A stretch of DNA of 51,878 nucleotides from JBOHRE01 sp050732635 (lineage in GTDB: Bacteria; Gemmatimonadota; Gemmatimonadetes; Longimicrobiales; RSA9), in contig JBOHRE010000012.1 of assembly GCA_050732635.1 (NCBI GenBank), positions 1 through 51,878 on the forward strand, written 5' to 3'. How positions within the stretch are numbered: the first letter of the stretch is position 1; every line of letters starts with the position of its first letter. The translations under genes and the position numbers were made by a program. The notes under the pieces were generated by a model. It was not told the DNA's origin. It ran no database searches and saw nothing but the letters and a program-made list of their open reading frames with translations. Of the stretch, positions 19,537 through 27,763 are shown piece by piece.

Positions 19537-19859
19537 CGCGCGGCTTCGTGTTGGTGGAGGTGGTGCTGGCGCTGTTGCTGCTGCTGGTCGGTGCGCTCGC
19601 CTATTGTGCGGCACTCGGTTCCGCCGCGACCGCGCTGCGCCGCGGAGAGATGCTGGATGGGGCCGTAGCGATCGCGGAGCGCACGGCCGATTCGCTGGCG
19701 GTGTCGACCAGCCCGGCCGCCGACACTGCCGCCGAGGGTATTTACCGGCTGTCGTGGGCGCCAGCCGGGGTCGCGTTGATGCGGCTCGACGTCCGCTGGA
19801 ACGATGGTCGTGATCGCGCGTTCGCGCTCCTGGTGCCCATGCTGGGGAGCGCGAATTGA
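19533..19859 (+). CDS. PilV/GspI-like minor prepilin (operon A)
   Basis: A short prepilin of 108 residues. The leader MTRG is followed by FVLVEVVLALLLLLVG, with the Glu at mature position 5. The C-terminal domain is small and contains one Cys at residue 24, inside the helix. Position second after a FimT/GspH-like gene and before a PilW/GspJ-like gene is the usual minor-pilin order. It lacks the longer beta domain of many PilV proteins. Confidence 0.72.
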   Translation: MTRGFVLVEVVLALLLLLVGALAYCAALGSAATALRRGEMLDGAVAIAERTADSLAVSTSPAADTAAEGIYRLSWAPAGVALMRLDVRWNDGRDRAFALLVPMLGSAN

Positions 19860-20608
19860 TGAGCCCCTCGCCGGCCGGCAGGCGCGCCGGGTTCGGTATG
19901 GTCGAGCTCCTGGTGGGCCTTGCCTTGCTCGGCCTGCTCGTCAGCCTCACGCTCGGCCTGCTCAGCGCGGAATCAAGGCGGGCGACACGGACGGCAGCAC
20001 GCCTCGCGGGCATCGACGCGCTGCGGCTGAGCGCGCTGGTGCTGTCACAGGAGGTACGCTTCGCGCGGCCCGACCTGGATATCTCGGCGCTCGCCCCGGA
20101 CTCCGTGCGCCTGCGCGCGTTCCGCGGGCTGGGCATCGTCTGCTCGCTCGACCAGGGCCGCCTGCTGCTGCGCTACGCCGGCGCCCGTGCACCGAATGCG
20201 GCCAAGGACTCGCTGCTCTGGATCCGACCGGACGGTCAGGAGCAGGCCTACGCCATCACGTTCGCCGACTCGCCCAGCGCGTCATGCATCCCGCGCGTCA
20301 ATGAGCTGATCGTCCGGGTCGATATCGGCGCTGTGCTGCCACCGGGCAGCCTGCTGCTGCTCTTCGAGTCGGCTTCGTACCATCTCACGAACGGGGCGCT
20401 CCGGTTGCGCCCGGGCGGTGGCGGCGGTCGTCAGCCGCTGACCGTGCTCGGCGTGCGCGCGGACTCCGGCTTCGCGCTGCCTCAGACCGGTACCGGCGCT
20501 GCCATACTGGAGGTCGGGGCCAGCGCGAGGATCGGACCTGCAGGCTTTCCGACGCGCGAGCTCCGGCTGCGCGTGCCGCTGCTGAATTCCTGCACGGGTG
20601 CAGGATGA
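19859..20608 (+). CDS. PilW/GspJ-like minor prepilin (operon A)
   Basis: A 249-residue prepilin-like protein with leader ending in AG, then FGMVELLVGLALLGLLVSL. The C-terminal domain is large, as usual for PilW/GspJ, and has cysteines near residues 98, 142 and at the end. The ATG at 19859 is preferred over an adjacent TTG at 19856; GGAG lies 9 bases upstream. It overlaps the previous stop by one base and the next start by four, consistent with co-translation. Confidence 0.72.
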   Translation: MSPSPAGRRAGFGMVELLVGLALLGLLVSLTLGLLSAESRRATRTAARLAGIDALRLSALVLSQEVRFARPDLDISALAPDSVRLRAFRGLGIVCSLDQGRLLLRYAGARAPNAAKDSLLWIRPDGQEQAYAITFADSPSASCIPRVNELIVRVDIGAVLPPGSLLLLFESASYHLTNGALRLRPGGGGGRQPLTVLGVRADSGFALPQTGTGAAILEVGASARIGPAGFPTRELRLRVPLLNSCTGAG

Positions 20609-21738
20609 GCAGGCGGCCGCCGCTGCCGTCAGCGCTCATACCGGCTCAGGCAGGGGCAACGCCGGACCGGCGCGAGCAGGGCAGCGCGCTGCTTTACGTG
20701 CTGTTTCTGCTGGCGATCGTCGCCATTCTGGCCGGCAGTCTGCTCACCGCGGCGGCGTCGGAGAGCCGCATCGGCGGCGGCCGCCGCGACATCCTGACTG
20801 CCCGGTTGCTGGCGTTGCATGCGGCCGGCACTGCAGCCGCGCGTGCGGACACCGGCGACCTGACCCGACTCGCTACCGGGGCCGCGATCACGCTCGATTC
20901 GCTGACGCTTCAGTCCTTTCTACTTGCGGCCAGTATCGAGCCGCTGCCTGGCGGCCTCCTGCTGGCTCGCGGCGAAGCCAGCAACGCCCAATCGACAGCA
21001 CCGCCCATCGCCCAACGCGTCGGATTGTTGCTACGCTTCCCGCGGCTCGAGGATCTCTGGCCGGGTGAGCTCGCCGCACTGGTCAGCGCGGGCGCGCTCG
21101 ACCTCCAGGGGGCCGAGCTGAGCGACGGGCTGGGCGCGACCCAGCCGCTCGGCTGCATCCCGACCTACAACGCACGTGCGGCGCTGACCGTTGCTTCGGC
21201 CGACAGTCTCACTGCCGACGCCGCCACCGTGATCCAGGGCGCCGTGCAGGTCGATTCGTTGCTCTGGATGATCCGTCCTCCCATGCGTTTCAACGAGCTA
21301 ATCGGACGCGCGGATCGCGTCGAGCAGGGCGCCCTATCTCTGAGCCCGGCGGGGACCAGTACCTGCGACGAGAGCTCGCCTGGCAACTGGGGTGCGCCCG
21401 AGGACCCGAGGCACCCCTGCGCGGCCTACCATCCTCTGGTCCACGCGCCCGGCGATACCGATCTCGTCAGCGGTGCGGGTCAGGGCGTTCTCGTTGTCGA
21501 CGGCACGCTTTCACTCCACGCCGGCGTCCGTTTCTACGGTCTCATCATCGTGCGCGGCGACTTCGCGGTCGCCGACGGCGCCACGATCACGGGGAGCGTA
21601 ATCGTGCTCGACGGTCGCAGCCGCGTCAGCGGCCGCGTTCTCTTCTCCGATTGCGCCATTGCCCGTGCCGTGACCCATGCGCCCGCACTGCGCCGGCCAA
21701 TCCGAGCGGACGGACGCCGCTGGCTGCCGCTGTACTGA
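20605..21738 (+). CDS. PilX-like pilus protein with beta-solenoid-like C-terminus (operon A)
   Basis: A 377-residue protein. A 24-residue leader precedes a hydrophobic helix beginning GSALLYVLFLLAIVAILAG, as in PilX/GspK-type proteins. The C-terminal 110 residues contain a Cys-bearing segment (NWGAPEDPRHPC) and then rungs of alternating hydrophobic and Gly residues: GQGVLVVDG, FYGLIIVRGDF, TGSVIVLDG, SGRVLF. The pattern suggests a beta-solenoid like that of bactofilins. The protein at 23707 has the same module in the same order, so the fusion is a family trait here and not an artefact. It closes operon A and overlaps the preceding stop. Confidence 0.65.
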   Translation: MSRRPPLPSALIPAQAGATPDRREQGSALLYVLFLLAIVAILAGSLLTAAASESRIGGGRRDILTARLLALHAAGTAAARADTGDLTRLATGAAITLDSLTLQSFLLAASIEPLPGGLLLARGEASNAQSTAPPIAQRVGLLLRFPRLEDLWPGELAALVSAGALDLQGAELSDGLGATQPLGCIPTYNARAALTVASADSLTADAATVIQGAVQVDSLLWMIRPPMRFNELIGRADRVEQGALSLSPAGTSTCDESSPGNWGAPEDPRHPCAAYHPLVHAPGDTDLVSGAGQGVLVVDGTLSLHAGVRFYGLIIVRGDFAVADGATITGSVIVLDGRSRVSGRVLFSDCAIARAVTHAPALRRPIRADGRRWLPLY

Positions 21739-21988
21739 CCGGAGGTCGCTTTGGGCTCGCCGCCCGCGCCCGTCCATTGAAAAAACTACCTGCCTGCGGC
21801 TACTTTTTTCTGTTCCGCCCGGCCCAAAATGGGGCGTATTGCACGGCGGCGCATGGATTTACGCTCACGGCACGGAAATCGATCATCACCTCGGGCATTC
21901 CCGTGCGAGGCTTGCTCGGTAGCGCAGGAGCGCGTCAAGCCGCGAGGCGGTTCGTTTCACCTGTCCCGTGTCCCGATCGGAGTCATCG
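21739..21988. other. Intergenic region between the two minor-pilin operons
   Basis: No gene is supported in these 250 bases. The segment 21775-21900 is more AT-rich than its surroundings. A run of six A at 21780-21785 and six T at 21804-21809 flanks an imperfectly paired CTACCTGCCTGCGGCTAC, which could act as a weak bidirectional terminator. I do not see a convincing sigma-54 or sigma-70 promoter for the downstream operon. Confidence 0.4.
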
Positions 21989-22444
21989 ATGGCGAGAAGC
22001 CGACAAGCCGGCTTCACGATGATCGAGCTGCTGGTGGTGGTGTTCATTGGCGCCGTGCTGATGAGCATAGCGCTGCCGCAGTTCGGCGCGGTTCAGGCGC
22101 GTCGCGCCGCAGCGAACGCACGGGATGCGTACATCTGGCTGGCGAACCGCGGCCGCGCGAATGCGATCGAGCGCGGTGAGCAGATCCTGGTGAGTGTGGA
22201 TCCGACGAGTGCCAGAGCGGTCATGCTGCTGCCGAACGGCGACACGCTCGAGCTGGTCGACTTCATTGCCCGCTATGATGCCCGCGTAGTCACCTCGAAT
22301 GGCGGCGTCTTCGATATCTGCTATCTGCCTCGAGGCTACGCGCTGTCGACCTGCAGTGACGCGCCGGGAACGGTGAGCTTCTGGGTGGCAGGAGATACAG
22401 CAGCGGCCGATGTTCAGGCGCTCGGCCATGCGGAGATACCATGA
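21989..22444 (+). CDS. FimT/GspH-like minor prepilin (operon B)
   Basis: A 151-residue prepilin. The leader MARSRQAG ends with Gly before FTMIELLVVVFIGAVL, with Glu at mature position 5. The C-terminal part has two cysteines (in FDICYL and STCSD) and is beta-rich. The ATG at 21989 is preferred over a GTG at 21968 because GGAG lies 6 bases upstream and the leader length then becomes typical. It heads minor-pilin operon B, which repeats the gene order of operon A. Its stop overlaps the next start (ATGA). Confidence 0.8.
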   Translation: MARSRQAGFTMIELLVVVFIGAVLMSIALPQFGAVQARRAAANARDAYIWLANRGRANAIERGEQILVSVDPTSARAVMLLPNGDTLELVDFIARYDARVVTSNGGVFDICYLPRGYALSTCSDAPGTVSFWVAGDTAAADVQALGHAEIP

Positions 22445-22818
22445 CGCGAGCAACCGAAGGCTTTTCGCTGGTCGAGGTGGTCGTCGCCTTGCTGATCCTG
22501 TCGGTCGGCCTGTTGGCCATGGCAGGAACGACCGGGGCGATCTTCACGCAGATCCGCGTGGCCGAACGCAGGACGGAGCGGGTCAGCGCGGTGCAGGCGG
22601 CGATCGAGGAGGTTCGGACGAGCGCGTGGACCAACCTGCCCACGGCGTGCACGAACCTGAACCGGCAGATCGGCCAGTACACGATCACGTGCAGCTCGAC
22701 GTTGCCGGCGACGAACCTCGTCCGGCTCAACTTCATCAGCACGGGACCGAGCTACAGCTCGGGCTCGGGATGGCAAATGAATGTCGCAGACACGTTCCAG
22801 ATCCAGATCGCTCGCTGA
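22441..22818 (+). CDS. PilV-like minor prepilin (operon B)
   Basis: A 125-residue prepilin: leader MTRATEG, then FSLVEVVVALLILSVGLLAM, a classic PilV-type helix. Two cysteines (TACTN, ITCSS) may form a disulfide in the C-terminal domain. It corresponds in position to the gene at 19533 but has a longer C-terminal domain. Confidence 0.82.
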   Translation: MTRATEGFSLVEVVVALLILSVGLLAMAGTTGAIFTQIRVAERRTERVSAVQAAIEEVRTSAWTNLPTACTNLNRQIGQYTITCSSTLPATNLVRLNFISTGPSYSSGSGWQMNVADTFQIQIAR

Positions 22819-23662
22819 CGGCGTGCCTCTGGCGGGTCGCGAGAGCGGCTTCACCATCGTCGAGATACTCATCGTCGCCTTGCTCGGCACACTGCTGCTC
22901 GGCGCGGTCTATCAGATGATGATCGTGCAGGAGCAGGGGTTTCGGGTCCAGCGCGCGGTCGTGTCGACGCAGGACAACATGCGCACCACGCTGGACGTGC
23001 TGGCCACCGAGCTGCGCGAGGTCAACGCCACGACTGTCGGCGCGGAGGGCAGCGATGTTGCCACCATCGCGCCGGAGTCGATCCGCTTCCGCGCCTTCCG
23101 CAAGATCGGCATCGTCTGCGCCGCTACGCTCGGCTCGGCGCTCGATGTGCACGAGATCGGCTATTCGTTCGCTGCTGGCGATAGCATCCTGGTTTTCGTC
23201 GATGGCGACCCGGCAGCCGCCGGTGACGATTCCTGGACCACGATGAACGTGGCCGCGACGGCGGCCGTCAGCGCCGCGTGTGCGGACAACTGGGGCTATA
23301 CGCGGCAATCACTGACCGGTCTCAGCTCGGCCTCCTTTGGCGGGATCCGCCGCGGCGCACCGGTGCGGGCCTTCGTCTGGACGACCTACGGCATCGTCCA
23401 GGATGCGGCCGGCGAATGGGTGCTCGCTCGGCGTGAAACCGGCTCGACCTGGGTCCCGCTGCTCGGGCCGCTTGCCTCGCCCACCAATGGCGGACTGCGA
23501 TTCCGCTACTACGATGCGAATGGTGCGCTGACCACCAATCCCGCGCAGGTGGCGCGCATCGAGGTCACCGTGCGCGGTGAGAGTCGGACCGTCGCCGGTG
23601 CAACGGCTACGGGTACATACACCGATACCCTGACCACGCAGATCTATCTGCGTAACAACTAA
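22781..23662 (+). CDS. PilW-like minor prepilin (operon B)
   Basis: A 293-residue prepilin with leader ending in ESG, followed by FTIVEILIVALLGTLLLGAVY. Long beta-rich C-terminal region with cysteines at IVCAAT and SAACADN. With the ATG at 22781 the gene overlaps its predecessor by 38 bases; a GTG at 22823 just after the preceding stop would give a shorter, more typical leader and is a real alternative. The segment FRAFRKIGIVC recalls FRAFRGLGIVC of the operon A protein, showing that the two PilW-like genes are paralogous. Confidence 0.8.
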   Translation: MSQTRSRSRSLADGVPLAGRESGFTIVEILIVALLGTLLLGAVYQMMIVQEQGFRVQRAVVSTQDNMRTTLDVLATELREVNATTVGAEGSDVATIAPESIRFRAFRKIGIVCAATLGSALDVHEIGYSFAAGDSILVFVDGDPAAAGDDSWTTMNVAATAAVSAACADNWGYTRQSLTGLSSASFGGIRRGAPVRAFVWTTYGIVQDAAGEWVLARRETGSTWVPLLGPLASPTNGGLRFRYYDANGALTTNPAQVARIEVTVRGESRTVAGATATGTYTDTLTTQIYLRNN

Positions 23663-23706
23663 CGCTGACGCTAGCCCGGACGCGAACGCGGCGGAGAGAG
23701 ACTCAA

Positions 23707-24849
23707 ATGACGCAGTACAAGCAAGACGGATTCGCCCTGCCCGCGGCACTCCTCGCCATGGTGGTCATCGGCGCGGTCGTGACCGGCGGCTTCTACGCCG
23801 CCGGGCAGGAGGACCGCATCAGCGCGAGCAGCGCCGGCAGCCGCGAGGCGTTCTACATGGCCGAGTACGGGATCGAGGAGGTGGTCGGAACGCAGTTCCG
23901 GCCGTGGTATCAGAGCATCGCGATCGGCTCGACGGCGACGGCGAGCAATGCGGTCATGCTCAACGGCGATACCGCGGGTGTCTACGACGTGACCGTGCGG
24001 CGCCTCGACGATGAGCTCTACCTGATCACGTCCGAGGGCGGCCTGCCGCAGCGCGGCTATCTCGCGGGACGGCGCCAGCTGGCGCAGGTCGTCAAGACCG
24101 AGAACTGGGATATGCCGCTCAGCGCCGCGCTCTACGTGTACGGCGGAATCTCGGTGACCGGCACGGCCGAGGTCGACGGCGTCGATGCCGACGGCGGCGC
24201 CTGCAACGCGAGCGGCAACTCCTCCGTTCCCGGCGTCATCAGCTCCGACACATCGCAGGTGAGTACGAGCGGCTCCGGCAGCATCTTTGGCAGTCCGCCC
24301 GTTCAGGAGGATGCGACACTGGATTCGACCTCGCTGCTCAACTACGGCGACGTCGACTTCGACAAGCTGGCCGCACAGGCGACGATCACCTTCACCAGCA
24401 GCCAGACGCTCAACGGCATGGGGCCGGTCGTCAGTTCAGGCGTGTGTGTCACCAGCAACAGTTTGAACTGGGGCGACCCCGAGAACCCCGGCCAGCCCTG
24501 CTCGAGCTATTACCCGATCATCTATGTAAACGGCGACCTGAATCTGCAGACCGGCGTCGGCCAGGGCATCCTGCTCGTCGAGGGCGACTTCCGGGCCAGC
24601 GGCAACTTCCACTTCTACGGCATCGTCATCGTGAAGGGCACGCTGCGCACGACCGGTAACGGCAACCACCTGAACGGCGTCGTGATCGTCAACAGCGGCG
24701 GCATCGACCTCGATTCCAGCGCTGCGGCTGGTATCTCCGAGGTCAAGTACTCGAGCTGCAGTGCGTTGAATGCCATGTCCGGCTATCAGCGGGCCGTGCC
24801 GATCGAGACACGCAGCTGGTACGACGCAACGGCGGCGGGCGGGAACTGA
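23707..24849 (+). CDS. PilX-like pilus protein with beta-solenoid-like C-terminus (operon B)
   Basis: A 380-residue protein with leader MTQYKQDG, then FALPAALLAMVVIGAVVTGG and an EAFYMAEYGIEE segment typical of PilX N-terminal domains. The C-terminal half has a Cys-containing NWGDPENPGQPC, then solenoid-like rungs: GQGILLVEGDF, FYGIVIVKGTL, LNGVVIVNSGG. These align with the protein at 20605. GGAGAGAG lies just before the ATG, a strong ribosome-binding site. It is the last gene of operon B, and a strong terminator follows. The function is likely in pilus tip assembly or adhesion, by analogy with PilX and PilY1-associated proteins. Confidence 0.72.
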   Translation: MTQYKQDGFALPAALLAMVVIGAVVTGGFYAAGQEDRISASSAGSREAFYMAEYGIEEVVGTQFRPWYQSIAIGSTATASNAVMLNGDTAGVYDVTVRRLDDELYLITSEGGLPQRGYLAGRRQLAQVVKTENWDMPLSAALYVYGGISVTGTAEVDGVDADGGACNASGNSSVPGVISSDTSQVSTSGSGSIFGSPPVQEDATLDSTSLLNYGDVDFDKLAAQATITFTSSQTLNGMGPVVSSGVCVTSNSLNWGDPENPGQPCSSYYPIIYVNGDLNLQTGVGQGILLVEGDFRASGNFHFYGIVIVKGTLRTTGNGNHLNGVVIVNSGGIDLDSSAAAGISEVKYSSCSALNAMSGYQRAVPIETRSWYDATAAGGN

Positions 24850-24911
24850 GCCGTAAACAGATTAAGCGGCGGCCACAGACGGATTTGTCCAACAGCAGTC
24901 TTGACAGCCGC

Positions 24912-24962
24912 GCAGGGAGGCCGTAACGTGGACGCTCCACAATCGGCCTCCCTGCTTTTTTT
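24912..24962 (+). terminator. Strong intrinsic terminator after minor-pilin operon B
   Basis: GCAGGGAGGCCG (24912-24923) pairs perfectly with CGGCCTCCCTGC (24944-24955), followed by seven T. The loop itself contains a nested GTGGA/TCCAC hairpin. It ends transcription of operon B before pilM, which starts 29 bases after the T-tract. Confidence 0.9.
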
Positions 24963-24991
24963 GTACACTCTCAACCAAAGAGCTACCCATC

Positions 24992-26029
24992 GTGGGACTC
25001 TTGGGCCGTAGCCGGATTACGGCCGGTCTCGATATTGGGAGTGGCTTCGTCAAGCTGGTGCTTGTCGACCACTCCAAGGCCGAGCCGGAAATCATCCAGC
25101 TTGCGACCAGTCCGCTGGTCGCGGATGCCATCGTCGAGGGCGAGGTCATGGACCCCGTCCTGGTGGCCGAGACCGTGCGCTCGGTCGCGGCGAGCGCCGG
25201 GCTGAAGAAGCAGCCGGTGGTCGCCGCCGTCGGCGGGCACGATGTCATCATCAAGAAGATCCAGATGGACCGGATGAGCGACGCCGATGCCCGCGAGGTG
25301 ATCCGCTGGGAGGCGGAGCAGCACGTTCCGTTCGACATGGAGAACGTGCAGCTCGACTTCCAGATACTGGACCCGGCGAGCGATGCGCCGCAGATGGCCG
25401 TGCTGCTGGTCGCCGCGAAGCGAGAGCTGATCGACAACCGCCTGAGCCTGCTGTCGGACGCAGGCGTCGATGCGAAAGTGATCGACGTGGATGCCTTCGC
25501 GCTGCACAACGCGTTCGAGCGGAACTACCCGCACGCAAGCGAGGGCTTGATCGCGCTGGTCAACATCGGCCACGAGACGACGAATCTGAATCTCATTCAG
25601 AACGGCGTGCCCGTGCTGGTGCGGGACCTGGCGTTCGGCTCGCGCCGGCTGCGCGAGGCGCTGCAGCGCGAGCGCGGCTACACGGCCGATCAAGCGGAGG
25701 ATGTCGTCCAGGGTAAGTCACAGGGCGCCGATCTCGGTGGCTTCGTCAATGACCGGGCCGACGAGCTGGCGCTGGGCATCGAGCGTGCCGTCGCCTTCAT
25801 CTCGGTGCACAGCGGCGGCAGCGAGCTGGGCCGGGTCTTCCTGAGCGGTGGCGGCGCCCGCATCCCCGGCATGGCCGACGCGATCGGGCGGCGGCTGGGT
25901 GTACGAACCGAGATTGCCAACCCATTGGAGCGCGTCGCGATCCGGCCTGAGGTGCTTCAGAGCATCTCGGTCGAGGAGGTCGCGCCGCTGCTGATGCTGG
26001 CCGTAGGCCTCGGACTCCGACGAAGCTGA
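24992..26029 (+). CDS. pilM: Type IV pilus assembly ATPase-fold protein PilM
   Basis: A 345-residue actin-like protein of the PilM/FtsA type. Residues 12-20 contain the phosphate-1 loop LDIGSGFVK, and the second nucleotide motif is VNIGHETTNLNL. FLSGGGARIPG is the adenosine motif. PilM sits on the cytoplasmic face and binds the N-terminal tail of PilN in the inner-membrane alignment complex. GTG start; the upstream sequence is a terminator, so the gene must have its own promoter. A -10-like TACACT lies at 24964-24969, with no clear -35. It heads pilMNOPQ with an 8-base gap to pilN. Confidence 0.95.
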   Translation: MGLLGRSRITAGLDIGSGFVKLVLVDHSKAEPEIIQLATSPLVADAIVEGEVMDPVLVAETVRSVAASAGLKKQPVVAAVGGHDVIIKKIQMDRMSDADAREVIRWEAEQHVPFDMENVQLDFQILDPASDAPQMAVLLVAAKRELIDNRLSLLSDAGVDAKVIDVDAFALHNAFERNYPHASEGLIALVNIGHETTNLNLIQNGVPVLVRDLAFGSRRLREALQRERGYTADQAEDVVQGKSQGADLGGFVNDRADELALGIERAVAFISVHSGGSELGRVFLSGGGARIPGMADAIGRRLGVRTEIANPLERVAIRPEVLQSISVEEVAPLLMLAVGLGLRRS

Positions 26030-26036
26030 GCCAACC

Positions 26037-26717
26037 ATGATCGAGATCAACCTGCTGCCGGGTGGAAGCGGGCGGCGCGCCGGAAGGCGCGCCGGTGCCG
26101 GCTTCAAGCTGCCGAAGCTCGCGCTGCCCGGCCGGATGCCGCAGCTCGACCGTATGACGATGTTCGTGGTCGCCGCCTGGATCATCGGTCCACTGCTGCT
26201 GGTCTGGCTGTTCCTGAGTGCGAGGAACGAGCGCAACGACCTGACCGTGGCCATCGAGCAGGCACAGGAGGATTCGGCGCGCTACGCCGGCATGATCGAG
26301 AGTGTGACCCGGCTGCAGGCGCGGCAGGACACGATCGCACAGAAGCTCGAGATCGTGCAGGAGATCGATGCCGGCCGCTACGTCTGGGCGCACATCCTCG
26401 ATGAGATCAGCCGGGCGCTGCCGGCCTATACCTGGCTGACCCAGATCACGCCGTCGGAGTCGGCCGGCGCGGGTGAGGTAGTCCTGCTGATCAACGGCCG
26501 CACCGGCAACAACTTCGCGCTGACCGAGTTTCTGCAGCAGCTCGAGGCGTCTCCCTTCCTGCAGCGCGTCACGCTGGTCTCGACCGAGCAGGTTCTGGAG
26601 GGGGAGTCACTGGTGTATTCCTTCGCCGTTCAGGTGAGCTATGAAGAGCCGCCTGGCGACGCAATCCAGACCGTGCCGCTCTTCGTAGGACAGGTCAATG
26701 GCGCTACTTCCGACTGA
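26037..26717 (+). CDS. pilN: Type IV pilus assembly protein PilN
   Basis: A 226-residue bitopic membrane protein. The first residues MIEINLLPG are the conserved PilN motif that PilM binds. A basic, Gly-rich stretch and one membrane helix (about 42-61) precede a coiled coil and a periplasmic ferredoxin-like domain. It forms a heterodimer with PilO. The N-terminal region between the INLLP motif and the helix is longer and more basic than in most PilN proteins. It overlaps pilO by 20 bases. Confidence 0.95.
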   Translation: MIEINLLPGGSGRRAGRRAGAGFKLPKLALPGRMPQLDRMTMFVVAAWIIGPLLLVWLFLSARNERNDLTVAIEQAQEDSARYAGMIESVTRLQARQDTIAQKLEIVQEIDAGRYVWAHILDEISRALPAYTWLTQITPSESAGAGEVVLLINGRTGNNFALTEFLQQLEASPFLQRVTLVSTEQVLEGESLVYSFAVQVSYEEPPGDAIQTVPLFVGQVNGATSD

Positions 26718-27303
26718 TTCGCGGCAGCAGAAGCGGCTGCTGATCGGCCTGGTGCCGCTGCTCGCGCTGTTCGGGTACTGGTACTTCGTCCATGGCACCA
26801 CGACCGAAGAGCTCGATGCGATGCGTACGCACCTCGAGGAGCTCCAGACCAAGAACCAGGCCGCCATCGGCCAGATGCGCCGCGGTGGTCCGGACCTCGA
26901 GCAACGCGTCGCGCTGTACGAGCAATACATGGCGCGGCTCGAGGAGCTGATCCCCGAGCGTGAAGAGGTGCCGCAGCTGCTCCATACTATGACGCTGCAG
27001 GCCGAAGAGAACGGCGTCGATCTCACGCTCGTGCGTCCGGAGGGGGACGTGCCCGAGACGTTCTACACGCGCCAGACATATCAGATCGGTGTGGTCGGCG
27101 ACTATCATGGCATCGGCCGGTTCCTGACCTCGATCGGATCACTGCCGCGCATCGTCGCACCGATCGATGTTGGCATCGGACCGGTGCGGGGAGTGCGCGC
27201 GGACCGCGGGCTGCAGGCGTCCTTCCGCATACAGACCTTTGTGCTGCCCGAGGATCGACCGATGCCGTTCGACACAGCGGATGCTGCCAATGTGCCGTCC
27301 TGA
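26698..27303 (+). CDS. pilO: Type IV pilus assembly protein PilO
   Basis: A 201-residue inner-membrane protein with one helix near residues 14-31, a coiled coil (about 35-85) and a periplasmic alpha-beta domain. The IPEREEVPQLL segment followed by YQIGVVGDYHGIGRFL is typical of PilO. It partners PilN and contacts PilP, linking the inner-membrane complex to the secretin. The gene overlaps both neighbours, which favours balanced translation. Confidence 0.93.
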   Translation: MALLPTDSRQQKRLLIGLVPLLALFGYWYFVHGTTTEELDAMRTHLEELQTKNQAAIGQMRRGGPDLEQRVALYEQYMARLEELIPEREEVPQLLHTMTLQAEENGVDLTLVRPEGDVPETFYTRQTYQIGVVGDYHGIGRFLTSIGSLPRIVAPIDVGIGPVRGVRADRGLQASFRIQTFVLPEDRPMPFDTADAANVPS

Positions 27304-27763
27304 GCCGCTGCTCGCGCTGCTGGCGGTGCTGCTGCTGAGTCCTGGCGCAGCCGCTCAGACGCCCGATACCGCCGGATTGCCGGCGCCGGCGGACACCATC
27401 ACGGTCACGCCTGGGAGTGCGCCGCGGCTCGTCTACGACCGCGAGGTATTCAGCTATCCGTCGCAGGCGCGCCGTGACCCCTTTGCTGCTCTGAGCGGCG
27501 CCGAGCAGGGTGGCCTGGGGCCGCGCTTCGATGAACTGACGATCCGTGGCATCATCTACTCGCCGATCGCCGATCGGAGCGTGGTTCTGCTCGGTGATCC
27601 GCAAGGCAAGGTCTACCGCGTGAAGCAAGGGGAGATCGTCGGGAATGCCCGGGTGGTGAGCATTCAGCCGCTGCGGGTGCTGTTCGAGGTCGAGAACTTC
27701 GGCGTCCGCCGGCAGCAGGTGCTGGAGCTGACGCGCTCTGAAACAAGGGGGGGACGGGAATGA
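27290..27763 (+). CDS. pilP: Type IV pilus assembly protein PilP
   Basis: A 157-residue exported protein with a signal peptide (LLALLAVLLLSPGAAAQ). The mature part begins with a Pro-rich linker and then the PilP beta-sandwich: YPSQARRDPFAAL, LTIRGIIYSP, and GKVYRVKQGEIVGNARVVSI. PilP usually is a lipoprotein, but no Cys follows the signal peptide here, so it is either soluble or held by its signal sequence. Two starts are possible: ATG at 27290 (chosen) and ATG at 27281, three codons earlier; both overlap pilO. It bridges PilN/O and PilQ. Confidence 0.9.
   Translation: MCRPEPLLALLAVLLLSPGAAAQTPDTAGLPAPADTITVTPGSAPRLVYDREVFSYPSQARRDPFAALSGAEQGGLGPRFDELTIRGIIYSPIADRSVVLLGDPQGKVYRVKQGEIVGNARVVSIQPLRVLFEVENFGVRRQQVLELTRSETRGGRE

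Noticed and set aside
21851..21930. A pilin-like HGFTLTARK segment in the intergenic region before operon B.
   Set aside because: It lacks the hydrophobic helix after the FTL and the Glu at mature position 5, so it is likely chance, or at most a decayed remnant that cannot be supported.
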